Positions 1 to 5,840 of a stretch of DNA of 8,489 nucleotides are shown piece after piece. The DNA lies in assembly GCA_002402165.1 (NCBI GenBank), contig NVVI01000022.1, positions 36,140 to 44,628 on the forward strand, written 5' to 3'. Source of the DNA: Flavobacteriales bacterium. GTDB taxonomy: Bacteria; Bacteroidota; Bacteroidia; Flavobacteriales_E; Vicingaceae. Each line of letters starts with the position of its first letter. Position 1 is the first letter of the stretch. The notes beneath the pieces were generated by a model. It did no database searches. It saw only the letters and a list, made by a program, of their open reading frames with translations, and was not told the origin of the DNA. The translations under genes were made by a program, and so were the position numbers.

Positions 1-222
1 TTCTAACACAAATTGATTACGTGCATCCGTGATAGGAAAATTTTCACTAAAAACATTAAATAGACCTTCTTGCTCTCTATTTTCTGGAGTAGTTTCTAAC
101 TGAAAAAATTCTTGAAATGATTTTAATTGAATGTCTAAAAAATCAGGGTAAACTAACTGATTTTTAGTCGCAGCAAAGCTAATTCTTTCTGCATTTTTTG
201 TTTTAACTAACGGTTTATTCAT
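1..222 (-). CDS. rpoB: RNA polymerase beta subunit, N-terminal 74 residues (partial)
   Basis: Translating the minus strand from the ATG at 222 gives [20 protein letters not shown] and then a segment with [16 protein letters not shown] and [14 protein letters not shown]. This is the N-terminal protrusion region that opens bacterial RpoB; the 'P.FL.IQL.SFQ.F' block is typical of the family. The frame stays open to the window edge, so over 90% of the gene lies outside. RpoB is the beta subunit of the RNA polymerase core and forms much of the catalytic cleft with beta'. Its place after rplL matches the usual rplKAJL-rpoBC order. No SD precedes the ATG, as expected for this phylum. A 206-nt spacer with a long hairpin separates it from rplL, suggesting separate control of ribosomal protein and polymerase levels. 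Confidence 0.95.
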   Translation of the reverse strand, partial: MNKPLVKTKNAERISFAATKNQLVYPDFLDIQLKSFQEFFQLETTPENREQEGLFNVFSENFPITDARNQFVLE

Positions 223-366
223 TAGTATAAATGAGTTAAGTTATTATTAAACCACCTCTACTTTGAGGTTTTAATTCGTAATTAATACTATAACTCTTTG
301 CAAATCAGCACACTATTAAAGGGTGGCCTCAGTTTTCCATTTACTTAGAGTACATAAGCACAAAAC

Positions 367-409
367 GGTTTAGATACTAGATTATTAAAAATAATCTAGT
401 ATCTAAACC
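367..409 (-). promoter_or_regulatory. Perfect 20-bp inverted repeat in the rplL-rpoB spacer (attenuator or RNase processing hairpin)
   Basis: The arms 367-386 and 390-409 are exact reverse complements around a 3-nt loop (in practice about 18 bp and a larger loop). The stem lies 19 nt past the rplL stop in the direction of transcription. On the minus strand only GTTTTG follows it, a poor U-tract. The stem is unusually long and A+T-rich. E. coli has an attenuator and an RNase III site at the corresponding rplL-rpoB junction. That analogy, not a sequence match, suggests partial termination or processing that sets the rplL:rpoB ratio. The structure is seen directly; its role is inferred. Confidence 0.7.
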
Positions 410-428
410 TTATATTTTGACGATGAAC

Positions 429-809
429 TTACTTAAGTTCAACTTCAGCTCCTGCTTCCTCTAATTGAGTTTTTAGAGCTTCTGCTTCATCTTTAGATAC
501 ACCTTCTTTTAATGCTTTAGGAGCAGCATCAACTAATCCTTTAGCTTCTTTAAGTCCTAAACCAGTTAATTCTTTAACTAATTTTACTACAGCTAACTTA
601 GAACCTCCAGCTGCAGTTAGAATCACATCAAACTCAGTTTGTTCTCCACCACCATCACCAGCGTCTCCACCAGCAGCAGGACCAGCAACAGCTACTGCAG
701 CAGCAGCAGGCTCAATTCCGTGATCATCTTTAAGTATTGTAGCTAATTCGTTTACGTCTTTCACAGTTAAGTTTACTAACTCGTCTGCAAGTTTTTTTAA
801 ATCTGCCAT
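429..809 (-). CDS. rplL: 50S ribosomal protein bL12 (L7/L12)
   Basis: A 126-residue protein of normal L7/L12 length. Residues 1-32 form the helical dimerisation domain that binds L10. Residues 34-56 are an Ala/Gly-rich hinge ending in an acidic Gly run. Residues 58-126 form the globular C-terminal domain, with the [20 protein letters not shown] segment that contacts translation factors such as EF-Tu and EF-G. L7/L12 dimers form the mobile ribosomal stalk that recruits GTPase factors. It starts 47 nt after rplJ and is the last ribosomal gene before rpoB. No SD is present; the leader before ATG is A-rich. Nothing is odd in the reading frame. Confidence 0.97.
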   Translation of the reverse strand: MADLKKLADELVNLTVKDVNELATILKDDHGIEPAAAAVAVAGPAAGGDAGDGGGEQTEFDVILTAAGGSKLAVVKLVKELTGLGLKEAKGLVDAAPKALKEGVSKDEAEALKTQLEEAGAEVELK

Positions 810-856
810 TTTAATTTATTTTTATTTGTGTTATTTAAATTGTTAATTGTTTGTTT

Positions 857-1378
857 TTATTCAGGTTTCTCTGAAAGAGTTTTAACAATACCTGCAATTG
901 TTCCACCACCTGATTGAAGTGCTGAAATAACGTTTTTAGCAGGAGATTGTAATAAAGCAATAAGATCTCCGATAAGTTCTTCTTTAGATTTAATAGATGT
1001 TAAGAAATCTAAATTTTCATCACCGATGTATATTGCTTCTTCAATAAAAGCTCCTTTTAATATAGGTTTATTGCTTTTTTTACGAAAATCCTTAATAACC
1101 TTAGCAGGTGCATTACCCACAGTTGAAAACATTATTGAGGTATTTCCTTTTAGTGTGTCATAAAGTTCATCGTATTTACCTTCAGCTTTTTCTAAAGCTT
1201 TTTTTAATAAGGTGTTTTTTACAACTTCTAACTTTATGCCACTCTTAAAGCAAGTTTTCCTTAATTTAGAAGAGCCTTCGGCATCTAAACCAGCAATGTC
1301 AGCTAAATAAAATATATTAGCTTTGTTTAACCTAATTGTTAGGTTATCTATTGCTTGGTTTTTTTCTTCTCTTGTCAT
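857..1378 (-). CDS. rplJ: 50S ribosomal protein uL10
   Basis: A 173-residue L10, close to the usual length. It opens MTREEKNQAIDNLTIRLNKA, with the core rRNA-binding alpha/beta domain (about residues 1-130, including LEVVKNTLLKKAL and the conserved GNTSIMFS). The C-terminal helix that anchors L7/L12 dimers follows (about 131-173). L10 with L7/L12 forms the stalk base on 23S rRNA next to L11. It lies 29 nt after rplA, too short for a full L10 autoregulatory leader, so any such element would have to overlap the end of rplA. No SD is visible before ATG. Confidence 0.97.
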   Translation of the reverse strand: MTREEKNQAIDNLTIRLNKANIFYLADIAGLDAEGSSKLRKTCFKSGIKLEVVKNTLLKKALEKAEGKYDELYDTLKGNTSIMFSTVGNAPAKVIKDFRKKSNKPILKGAFIEEAIYIGDENLDFLTSIKSKEELIGDLIALLQSPAKNVISALQSGGGTIAGIVKTLSEKPE

Positions 1379-1407
1379 AACTTATTTTTGTTAGATTAGA
1401 AAATCTG

Positions 1408-2106
1408 TTAAACCGTTATTAATGATTTTGGTTCAACTTTAACTCCAGGACTCATTGTACTTGAAAGGCATATGCTTTTCATATATGTACCTTTTGCCGA
1501 TGTAGGCTTCAATTTTATAATAGTTTGTAATAATTCATTTGCATTTTCAGCTAATTTATCAGCTTCAAATGATGCCCTACCAACGGTAGTATGAATAATT
1601 CCAAATTTATCTACTTTAAAATCAATTTTACCTGCTTTTATTTCATTAACAGCTTTACCGATATCCATTGTTACTGTGCCTGATTTAGGATTAGGCATTA
1701 AGCCTCTTGGTCCTAAAACTCGACCTAAAGCTCCTACTTTACCCATAACGCTTGGCATTGTAATAATCACATCAATGTCAGTCCATCCGCCTTTTATTTT
1801 CTCAATAAATTCGTCTAAACCAACAAAATCAGCACCGGCTTCTTTAGCTTCAGCTTCTTTGTCAGGCGTACATAATACCAAAACTTTAACATCTTTACCA
1901 ACACCGTTAGGTAAGGCAACAGTTCCTCTAACCATTTCAGTAGCTTTTTTAGGATCAACTCCTAAACGCACACTGATGTCAACTGAGGCGTCAAATTTTG
2001 TAAATGTAATATCCTTAACAATTTTAGCTGCTTCATCTAAACTATATTCTTTTTCAATATCAAATTTTGATAAAGCTTCTTTTGTATTTTTACTTAACCT
2101 AGCCAT
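1408..2106 (-). CDS. rplA: 50S ribosomal protein uL1
   Basis: A 232-residue protein of standard L1 length. The family signature [19 protein letters not shown] lies at residues 128-146. The C-terminal rRNA-binding half shows [20 protein letters not shown] (159-178) and the usual end, [20 protein letters not shown]1 binds 23S rRNA as part of the L1 stalk, which moves deacylated tRNA through the E site. In many bacteria it also represses its own operon by binding the rplK leader. It starts 21 nt after rplK and surely shares its transcript. The start has no SD. A 151-codon frame on the opposite strand here is a shadow of this gene. Confidence 0.97.
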   Translation of the reverse strand: MARLSKNTKEALSKFDIEKEYSLDEAAKIVKDITFTKFDASVDISVRLGVDPKKATEMVRGTVALPNGVGKDVKVLVLCTPDKEAEAKEAGADFVGLDEFIEKIKGGWTDIDVIITMPSVMGKVGALGRVLGPRGLMPNPKSGTVTMDIGKAVNEIKAGKIDFKVDKFGIIHTTVGRASFEADKLAENANELLQTIIKLKPTSAKGTYMKSICLSSTMSPGVKVEPKSLITV

Positions 2107-2127
2107 TGTTGTTAATTTATTTAATTA

Positions 2128-2571
2128 TTAAACTTGTGCTGGGAATTTACCTTTAACGTTAATTCCCATACTCCTTGCTGTGCCAGCAACCATTTTCATT
2201 GCAGATTCAATTTTAAAACAATTTAAATCGGGCATTTTGTCCTCAGCAATTGTTTTTACTTGATCCCATGATACTGAACCTACTTTTTGCCTGTTTGATT
2301 CCGGAGAACCGCCCTTCAATTTAGCAGCTTCTAATAGTTGAACGGCAGCAGGTGGAGTTTTTATTACAAAATCGAAAGATTTATCGGCATAAACTGTAAT
2401 TGCAACTGGTAAAATTTTACCAGCTTTATCTTGAGTTCTTCCGTTAAACTGCTTGCAGAATTCCATTATATTAACACCTTTAGCACCTAAAGCAGGTCCT
2501 ACTGGTGGTGATGGATTTGCTGCACCCCCTCTAATTTGTAATTTAATTAATCCGCTTATTTCTTTAGCCAT
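2128..2571 (-). CDS. rplK: 50S ribosomal protein uL11
   Basis: A 147-residue protein. The Pro-rich N-terminal domain holds the [16 protein letters not shown] block (residues 19-34), the region near the thiostrepton-binding cleft and the factor-binding centre. The C-terminal RNA-binding domain (about 72-147) contains [13 protein letters not shown] and the terminal [15 protein letters not shown]11 binds the GTPase-associated region of 23S rRNA next to L10, and in many bacteria is needed for RelA activation. It follows nusG after 73 nt, the longest gap within the secE-to-rplL cluster, and that gap holds a small hairpin. No SD precedes ATG. Confidence 0.97.
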   Translation of the reverse strand: MAKEISGLIKLQIRGGAANPSPPVGPALGAKGVNIMEFCKQFNGRTQDKAGKILPVAITVYADKSFDFVIKTPPAAVQLLEAAKLKGGSPESNRQKVGSVSWDQVKTIAEDKMPDLNCFKIESAMKMVAGTARSMGINVKGKFPAQV

Positions 2572-2590
2572 CTTAATTATTATTTAAATC

Positions 2591-2631
2591 GTACTTTTTC
2601 AACTGGAAGCATTATAATGTTGAAATCATAC
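2591..2631 (-). promoter_or_regulatory. Small hairpin in the rplK leader, possible L1 or L11 control site
   Basis: TTTCAAC (2597-2603) and GTTGAAA (2619-2625) pair across a 15-nt loop. GTA (2591-2593) and TAC (2629-2631) extend the stem past a symmetric 3x3 internal loop. It lies 19 nt before the rplK start. L1 is known to bind the rplK leader in other bacteria, so position and shape suggest a candidate. I cannot match the loop to the L1 site of 23S rRNA, and the stem is weak. Confidence 0.3.
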
Positions 2632-2644
2632 TGGTAATTACTAT

Positions 2645-3196
2645 TTAATTTTCTTTTTCTACTTGTAAGAAACTTAATTCTAATGGTTGCTTTCTTCCGA
2701 AGATTTTAACCATTACTTCAAGTTTTCTTTTTTCTTCATATATTTTTTCTATAGCCCCTGTAAATCCATTAAATGGACCATCAATTACTTTGATGTTTTC
2801 GCCTACAACATAAGGAATGTTCATTTCTTCTTCACTTTCTGCTAGCTCATCAACCTTACCAAGTATTCTATTTACCTCGGCTATTCTTAATGAAAGAGGT
2901 TCTCCTCTTTTTTCTGCACCAAGAAACCCTATAACGCCATTAACACTTCTAATAACATGGGGTACTTCTCCAGATAAATCAGCTTCAATTAATATATACC
3001 CTGGAAAAAAGTTTCTTTCTTTATTGATTTTTTTTCCATTTCGAATTTGATAAACTTTTTCGGTAGGAATCAAAATTTGAGAAACAAAATCTTTCAATCC
3101 AGCTCTTAAAATCTCATCTTCGATGTATTTCTTAATCTTGTTTTCTTTCCCGCCAATCGCTCTAACAACGTACCACTTTTTTGTACCTTCAGCCAT
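2645..3196 (-). CDS. nusG: Transcription termination/antitermination factor NusG
   Basis: A 183-residue protein with the two NusG domains. The NGN domain spans about residues 6-115: KWYVVRAIGGKENKIKKYIE at the start, then FFPGYILIEADL (63-74) and the VNGVIGFLG stretch. The C-terminal KOW domain spans about 127-180 and contains VVGENIKVIDGPFNGFTGAI. NusG binds the RNA polymerase clamp, suppresses pausing, and links polymerase to Rho or to S10 of a trailing ribosome. It starts 8 nt after the secE stop, so the two are co-transcribed. No SD is seen. It has no insertion between its domains. Confidence 0.97.
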   Translation of the reverse strand: MAEGTKKWYVVRAIGGKENKIKKYIEDEILRAGLKDFVSQILIPTEKVYQIRNGKKINKERNFFPGYILIEADLSGEVPHVIRSVNGVIGFLGAEKRGEPLSLRIAEVNRILGKVDELAESEEEMNIPYVVGENIKVIDGPFNGFTGAIEKIYEEKRKLEVMVKIFGRKQPLELSFLQVEKEN

Positions 3197-3204
3197 AATT
3201 ATAA

Positions 3205-3396
3205 TTAAAATAAACTGTAAATAAATTTCATTAATTCGCTAAATGAACGATCCATAATAAAAATAATTAATGCAAAAATTACTGAAGCAATCATAACCAA
3301 AATAGCACTGTTTTGTAGTTCTGACCATGTAGGCCATGACACTTTATTAAACAATTCATCTGCTGATTCTTGTATATATGTTCCAATTTTTGCCAT
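3205..3396 (-). CDS. secE: Preprotein translocase subunit SecE
   Basis: A 63-residue single-span SecE, the short form with one membrane segment. An amphipathic helix with the family motif ELFNKVSWPTWSEL (residues 14-27) precedes a hydrophobic segment at about 30-48 (SAILVMIASVIFALIIFIM). A short tail follows. SecE clamps the two halves of SecY in the SecYEG channel of the inner membrane. Its place between tRNA-Trp and nusG is the conserved bacterial order. The leader before ATG has no SD at the right distance; an AGGAGG at 3429-3434 is 32 nt upstream and serves no visible start codon. Confidence 0.95.
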   Translation of the reverse strand: MAKIGTYIQESADELFNKVSWPTWSELQNSAILVMIASVIFALIIFIMDRSFSELMKFIYSLF

Positions 3397-3473
3397 AATC
3401 TATCAATTTCTTAAACAGGTTAAAGTTGCCTCCTAAATTTAGTTCAGGACAAGCGCCTCAACACATGCTTTTG

Positions 3474-3546
3474 CACGGGTGGAGAGACTCGAACTCCCGA
3501 CACCTGGTTTTGGAGACCAGTGCTCTACCAACTGAGCTACACCCGT
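3474..3546 (-). tRNA. trnW: tRNA-Trp (anticodon CCA)
   Basis: The minus strand from 3546 folds as a 73-nt cloverleaf. The acceptor ACGGGTG pairs with CACCCGT, with discriminator G at 3474. The D arm has the usual TAGCTCAGTTGGTAGAGC, and the anticodon stem CTGGT/ACCAG encloses CT-CCA-AA (anticodon at 3511-3513). The T arm has GTTCGAG. The 3' CCA is not encoded (CAA follows the discriminator). It lies between tuf and secE, the usual place in bacteria, and probably shares the secE transcript, from which it would be cut out. Confidence 0.96.
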
Positions 3547-3559
3547 AAATTTAAAGTCT

Positions 3560-3589
3560 AAAAGGTATCCGCATTTGCGGATACCTTTT
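3560..3589 (-). terminator. Hairpin terminator after tuf
   Basis: AAAAGGTATCCGCA (3560-3573) and TGCGGATACCTTTT (3576-3589) are exact complements. This gives a stem of about 13 bp with GC-rich middle and A/U base, 24 nt past the tuf stop. On the minus strand the stem's own TTTT is the only U-tract. The hairpin is symmetric, so it could also act on the plus strand, where T6 follows. It separates tuf from tRNA-Trp-secE. I see no consensus promoter after it, so partial readthrough may feed the secE-rplL genes. Confidence 0.75.
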
Positions 3590-3613
3590 TTAACTTAAAT
3601 TTATGAGTCTTTT

Positions 3614-4801
3614 TTATTTTATTATTTCAGTAATTTGACCTGCACCAACTGTTCTACCACCTTCTCTAATTGCAAATCTTAATCCTTTATTAATCGCAAC
3701 AGGAACAATTAATTTAACTGTTACTGACACATTATCACCAGGCATCACCATTTCTCTTCCTTCTTCTAAAAAAATCTCTCCAGTTACATCTGTTGTTCTG
3801 ATGTAAAATTGAGGTCTGTATTTATTATGAAATGGAGTATGACGACCACCTTCTTCTTTTTTCAATACATAAACCTCTGCTTTAAATTCAGCATGAGGAG
3901 TAATTGATCCAGGTTTAGCGATTACCATACCTCTTCTAATATCAGATTTTTCAATACCTCTTAATAAGATACCAACATTATCTCCAGCTTCACCTCTGTC
4001 TAATATTTTTCTAAACATTTCAACTCCAGTTACAGTTGATTTTAATTTTTCTGCACCCATACCTAAAATATCAACTTCATCACCAGTATTAGCAACTCCA
4101 GTTTCAATTCTGCCAGTTGCAACTGTTCCTCTACCTGTAATAGAGAATACATCTTCAACAGGCATTAAGAAAGGTTTTTCAACATCTCTTTCTGGTAATT
4201 CAATATATGAATCTACAGCTTCCATTAATTCTTGAACTGTTTTAACCCATTTTTCTTCTCCGTTAAGAGCACCTAATGCAGACCCTTGAATAATTGGAGC
4301 GTTATCACCATCGTATTCATAGAATGACAATAGTTCTCTAATTTCCATTTCAACTAATTCTAATAGCTCTTCATCATCAACCATGTCAACTTTGTTCATG
4401 AAAATAACCATTCTAGGAATACCAACTTGTCTTCCTAACAAGATATGCTCTCTTGTTTGTGGCATTGGACCATCAGTTGCAGCTACAACTAAGATAGCAC
4501 CATCCATTTGAGCAGCACCTGTTACCATGTTTTTAACGTAATCTGCGTGACCTGGACAATCTACGTGAGCGTAGTGTCTGTTTTTAGTTTCGTATTCAAC
4601 ATGCGATGTATTAATTGTAATTCCCCTTTCTTTTTCTTCAGGTGCATTATCAATAGAAGCAAAGTCTTTTACCTCTGTGTTTCCTTCTTTTGCTAACACA
4701 ACTGTAATAGCAGCGGTTAATGTAGTTTTACCGTGATCTACGTGACCAATTGTACCAATATTCATATGTGGTTTGGAACGGTCAAAATTTTCTTTAGCCA
4801 T
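3614..4801 (-). CDS. tuf: Elongation factor Tu
   Basis: A 395-residue EF-Tu, full length. The G domain shows the P loop GHVDHGKT (residues 19-26), switch I with [12 protein letters not shown], the [11 protein letters not shown] switch II motif, NKVDM for guanine specificity, and the SALGAL loop. Domain 2 ([13 protein letters not shown]) and domain 3 ([24 protein letters not shown] to [15 protein letters not shown]) follow. EF-Tu-GTP delivers aminoacyl-tRNA to the ribosomal A site. It lies 74 nt after tRNA-Thr(GGU), so four tRNAs and their carrier appear to be one transcript, started at the promoter at 5462-5491. No SD is visible before ATG, though this must be among the most translated genes in the cell. 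Confidence 0.98.
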   Translation of the reverse strand: MAKENFDRSKPHMNIGTIGHVDHGKTTLTAAITVVLAKEGNTEVKDFASIDNAPEEKERGITINTSHVEYETKNRHYAHVDCPGHADYVKNMVTGAAQMDGAILVVAATDGPMPQTREHILLGRQVGIPRMVIFMNKVDMVDDEELLELVEMEIRELLSFYEYDGDNAPIIQGSALGALNGEEKWVKTVQELMEAVDSYIELPERDVEKPFLMPVEDVFSITGRGTVATGRIETGVANTGDEVDILGMGAEKLKSTVTGVEMFRKILDRGEAGDNVGILLRGIEKSDIRRGMVIAKPGSITPHAEFKAEVYVLKKEEGGRHTPFHNKYRPQFYIRTTDVTGEIFLEEGREMVMPGDNVSVTVKLIVPVAINKGLRFAIREGGRTVGAGQITEIIK

Positions 4802-4875
4802 GATTTCAGTTTATTAATTTTCTTTTATTATTTATTTTTAACTTTATTATTTACTTTTTCTAATTCATAAAATAG

Positions 4876-4947
<72 letters not shown>

Positions 4948-4978
4948 TTAAACCGATATAATTGATGAGATTTAAAAG

Positions 4979-5051
4979 AGCGGGAGACGGGGCTCAAACC
5001 CGCGACCCTCAGCTTGGAAGGCTGACGCTCTATCAACTGAGCTACTCCCGC
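4979..5051 (-). tRNA. trnG: tRNA-Gly (anticodon TCC)
   Basis: A 73-nt cloverleaf on the minus strand. The acceptor GCGGGAG pairs perfectly with CTCCCGC, with discriminator T. The D arm is TAGCTCAGTTGATAGAGC. The anticodon stem TCAGC/GCTGA encloses CT-TCC-AA (anticodon at 5016-5018), and the T arm has GGGTTTGAGCCCC. It reads GGA and, by wobble, GGG. No CCA is encoded. It is separated from tRNA-Thr(GGT) by 31 nt and from tRNA-Tyr by 44 nt. Confidence 0.96.
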
Positions 5052-5095
5052 TTTTAAATTTTATCAAGTAAGAGTTTACCTCTTAATTTCTTGAG

Positions 5096-5177
5096 TGGGG
5101 GAAGAAGGATTCGAACCTTCGAAGGCTAAGCCAACAGATTTACAGTCTGTCCTCGTTGACCGCTTGAGTATTCCCCC
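5096..5177 (-). tRNA. trnY: tRNA-Tyr (anticodon GTA)
   Basis: An 82-nt class II tRNA with a long variable arm, as expected for bacterial tRNA-Tyr. The acceptor GGGGGAA pairs with TTCCCCC, with discriminator A at 5096. The D arm is CTCAAGCGGTCAACGAG. The anticodon stem ACAGA/TCTGT encloses CT-GTA-AA (anticodon at 5141-5143). The variable arm is TGGCTTAGCC, and the T arm has GGTTCGAATCC. CCA is not encoded. Confidence 0.96.
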
Positions 5178-5207
5178 AACGTATTCAATATTTTAAAGAA
5201 CCATTAT

Positions 5208-5224
5208 GAGCCGATAGAGGGACT
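5208..5224 (-). repeat. Displaced 17-bp copy of the tRNA-Thr(TGT) 3' end
   Basis: GAGCCGATAGAGGGACT at 5208-5224 is identical to 5322-5338, which holds the last part of the T arm and the 3' acceptor strand of tRNA-Thr(TGT). The copy has the same orientation, lies 114 bp downstream of that tRNA's 3' end, and has no tRNA body. It could be the leftover of a duplicated tRNA gene, or an att-like scar of an element that used the tRNA 3' end. It runs directly into the dispersed repeat at 5219-5260. Confidence 0.75.
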
Positions 5225-5260
5225 TCCCTCGACAATCGCTCGGGATAAACTTCTCGTCCC
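5219..5260. repeat. Palindromic dispersed repeat next to the tRNA-Thr tail
   Basis: GGGAC (5219-5223) and GTCCC (5256-5260) bracket a nested core with TCCC and GGGA inverted segments. The core at 5226-5247 (minus strand ATCCCGAGCGATTGTCGAGG) resembles the arms of the repeat at 8226-8306 (ATCCTGAGCTTGTCGAAGG), sharing ATCC, GAGC, TTGTCGA and GG. GAGC-n-GTCGAGG-type intergenic repeats are, as I recall, common in Flavobacteriia. It has no coding capacity. Confidence 0.6.
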
Positions 5261-5292
5261 TTACAATTTCAACTCTTTTTTTAATTTCATTT

Positions 5293-5319
5293 AACACTTA
5301 ACATTTTAAGTGTTTTTTT
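5293..5319 (+). terminator. Terminator-like hairpin facing the plus strand, between tRNA-Thr(TGT) and tRNA-Tyr
   Basis: AACACTTAA (5293-5301) and TTAAGTGTT (5306-5314) form a perfect 9-bp stem with a CATT loop, ending in a T run to 5319. Only plus-strand RNA would carry the U-tract; the minus strand has A residues before the stem and no U run after. No plus-strand gene is supported upstream, so it is an orphan. It might stop antisense transcripts, or act as a processing hairpin in the tRNA precursor. Confidence 0.45.
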
Positions 5320-5322
5320 AAG

Positions 5323-5396
5323 AGCCGATAGAGGGACTCGAACCCACGACCTGCTGATTACAAATCAGCTGCTCTAGCCAGCTGAGCTACATCGGC
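5323..5396 (-). tRNA. trnT: tRNA-Thr (anticodon TGT)
   Basis: A 74-nt cloverleaf on the minus strand. The acceptor GCCGATG pairs with TATCGGC (last pair G-U), with discriminator T. The D arm is TAGCTCAGCTGGCTAGAGC. The anticodon stem CTGAT/ATCAG encloses T-TGT-A (anticodon at 5360-5362), and the T arm has GGGTTCGAGTCCC. It reads ACA and other ACN codons. CCA is not encoded. It is the first gene of the tRNA-tuf unit, about 60 nt past the predicted transcription start. Its 3' end is duplicated at 5208-5224. Confidence 0.96.
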
Positions 5397-5430
5397 TTAT
5401 TCTACTGCGTTTTTGGGTAAAAAATGACAC

Positions 5431-5461
5431 AAAAAAACAGACCTTTCCTCAAAAAGGTCTG
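5431..5461 (-). terminator. Intrinsic terminator of hpf
   Basis: On the minus strand CAGACCTTT (5461-5453) pairs with AAAGGTCTG (5446-5438) around a TTGAGG loop, followed by T7 (5437-5431). It lies 55 nt past the hpf stop and is the most canonical terminator in the window. Its upstream arm touches the -7 box of the next promoter. Confidence 0.88.
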
Positions 5462-5491
5462 CAAATGTATAAAAGATTTTATACTAATCAA
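5462..5491 (-). promoter_or_regulatory. Bacteroidota-type promoter for the tRNA-tuf unit
   Basis: The minus strand reads TTG (5491-5489), 19 nt, then TACATTTG (5469-5462). This matches the known Bacteroidota housekeeping sigma consensus (-33 TTG, -7 TAnnTTTG). Initiation would be expected near 5455-5457, about 60 nt before tRNA-Thr(TGT). The start falls inside the hpf terminator's first arm, so new transcripts lack most of that arm and should escape the terminator. The -7 box and following bases (TACATTTGCAGACC) nearly repeat those of the rpsU promoter. Confidence 0.8.
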
Positions 5492-5516
5492 ACATTTAAT
5501 ATTTATTTTTTTGTGA

Positions 5517-5822
5517 TTATGTTTGTCTTAACTTTTCTTTATGTTTTTTAAGCTGCCTTCTTAGTGCCTCAACAGCATTATCAGTTGCTTCTTCAAATGA
5601 TTTGGATTGTTTTTTAGCAAAAATATCACTACCAGGAATGAGTAGCTTTATTTCAGCAACTTTATTTTCTGTGTTACTTGAGTTTTCAACTTTCAAAATC
5701 ACTTCTCCATCAATTATTTTATCAAAATGATTAGCGAGTTTATTTACTCTTTGATGAATGAATTCGATCAATTTTTTGTCAGCATTAAAATGAACTGCAC
5801 TTACTTTTAAATTTACTTTCAT
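5517..5822 (-). CDS. hpf: Ribosome hibernation promoting factor, short form (HPF/RaiA family)
   Basis: A 101-residue protein with the single beta-alpha-beta-beta-beta-alpha domain of the HPF/YfiA family. It opens MKVNLKVSAVHFNADKKLIE, continues IHQRVNKLANHFDKIIDGEV, and ends in a basic helix, ALRRQLKKHKEKLRQT. The C-terminal dimerisation domain of long HPF is absent. HPF binds the 30S decoding centre and stabilises idle ribosomes in stationary phase. It starts 18 nt after the xerC stop, so it is probably co-transcribed, and it ends in a strong terminator. Its ATG has an optimal SD (AAGGAGG, 7 nt away), unlike every other gene here. Whether the protein behaves as HPF or YfiA in stress is not decided by sequence. 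Confidence 0.92.
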   Translation of the reverse strand: MKVNLKVSAVHFNADKKLIEFIHQRVNKLANHFDKIIDGEVILKVENSSNTENKVAEIKLLIPGSDIFAKKQSKSFEEATDNAVEALRRQLKKHKEKLRQT

Positions 5823-5829
5823 CGCTTAT

Positions 5830-5836
5830 CCTCCTT
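5830..5836 (-). promoter_or_regulatory. Strong Shine-Dalgarno sequence of hpf
   Basis: AAGGAGG on the minus strand lies 7 nt (ATAAGCG) before the hpf ATG, giving 7 contiguous pairs with the 16S anti-SD CCUCCUU at an ideal distance. It fits in the 18 nt between the xerC stop and hpf. None of the other ten start codons in the window has such a site. In Bacteroidota the anti-SD is normally masked, so a strong SD is an exception that implies special translational control. Confidence 0.9.
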
Positions 5837-5840
5837 ATAT

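Noticed and set aside
300..330. Possible promoter before rpoB (minus strand CTGATTTGC)
   Set aside because: It has TTTG but lacks the TA of the -7 box, and there is no TTG at the right distance.
1676..2131. 151-codon plus-strand frame opposite rplA
   Set aside because: It is a mirror of a highly conserved ribosomal gene, resembles no family, and has no start context or promoter.
3429..3434. AGGAGG on the minus strand upstream of secE
   Set aside because: It is 32 nt from the secE ATG, too far to act as its SD, and no other start codon with an open frame follows at a suitable distance.
4948..5095. Short hairpins in the gaps around tRNA-Gly
   Set aside because: They have stems of about 5 bp only (for example AAGAG/CTCTT), common by chance in such sequence and not supported as separate features.
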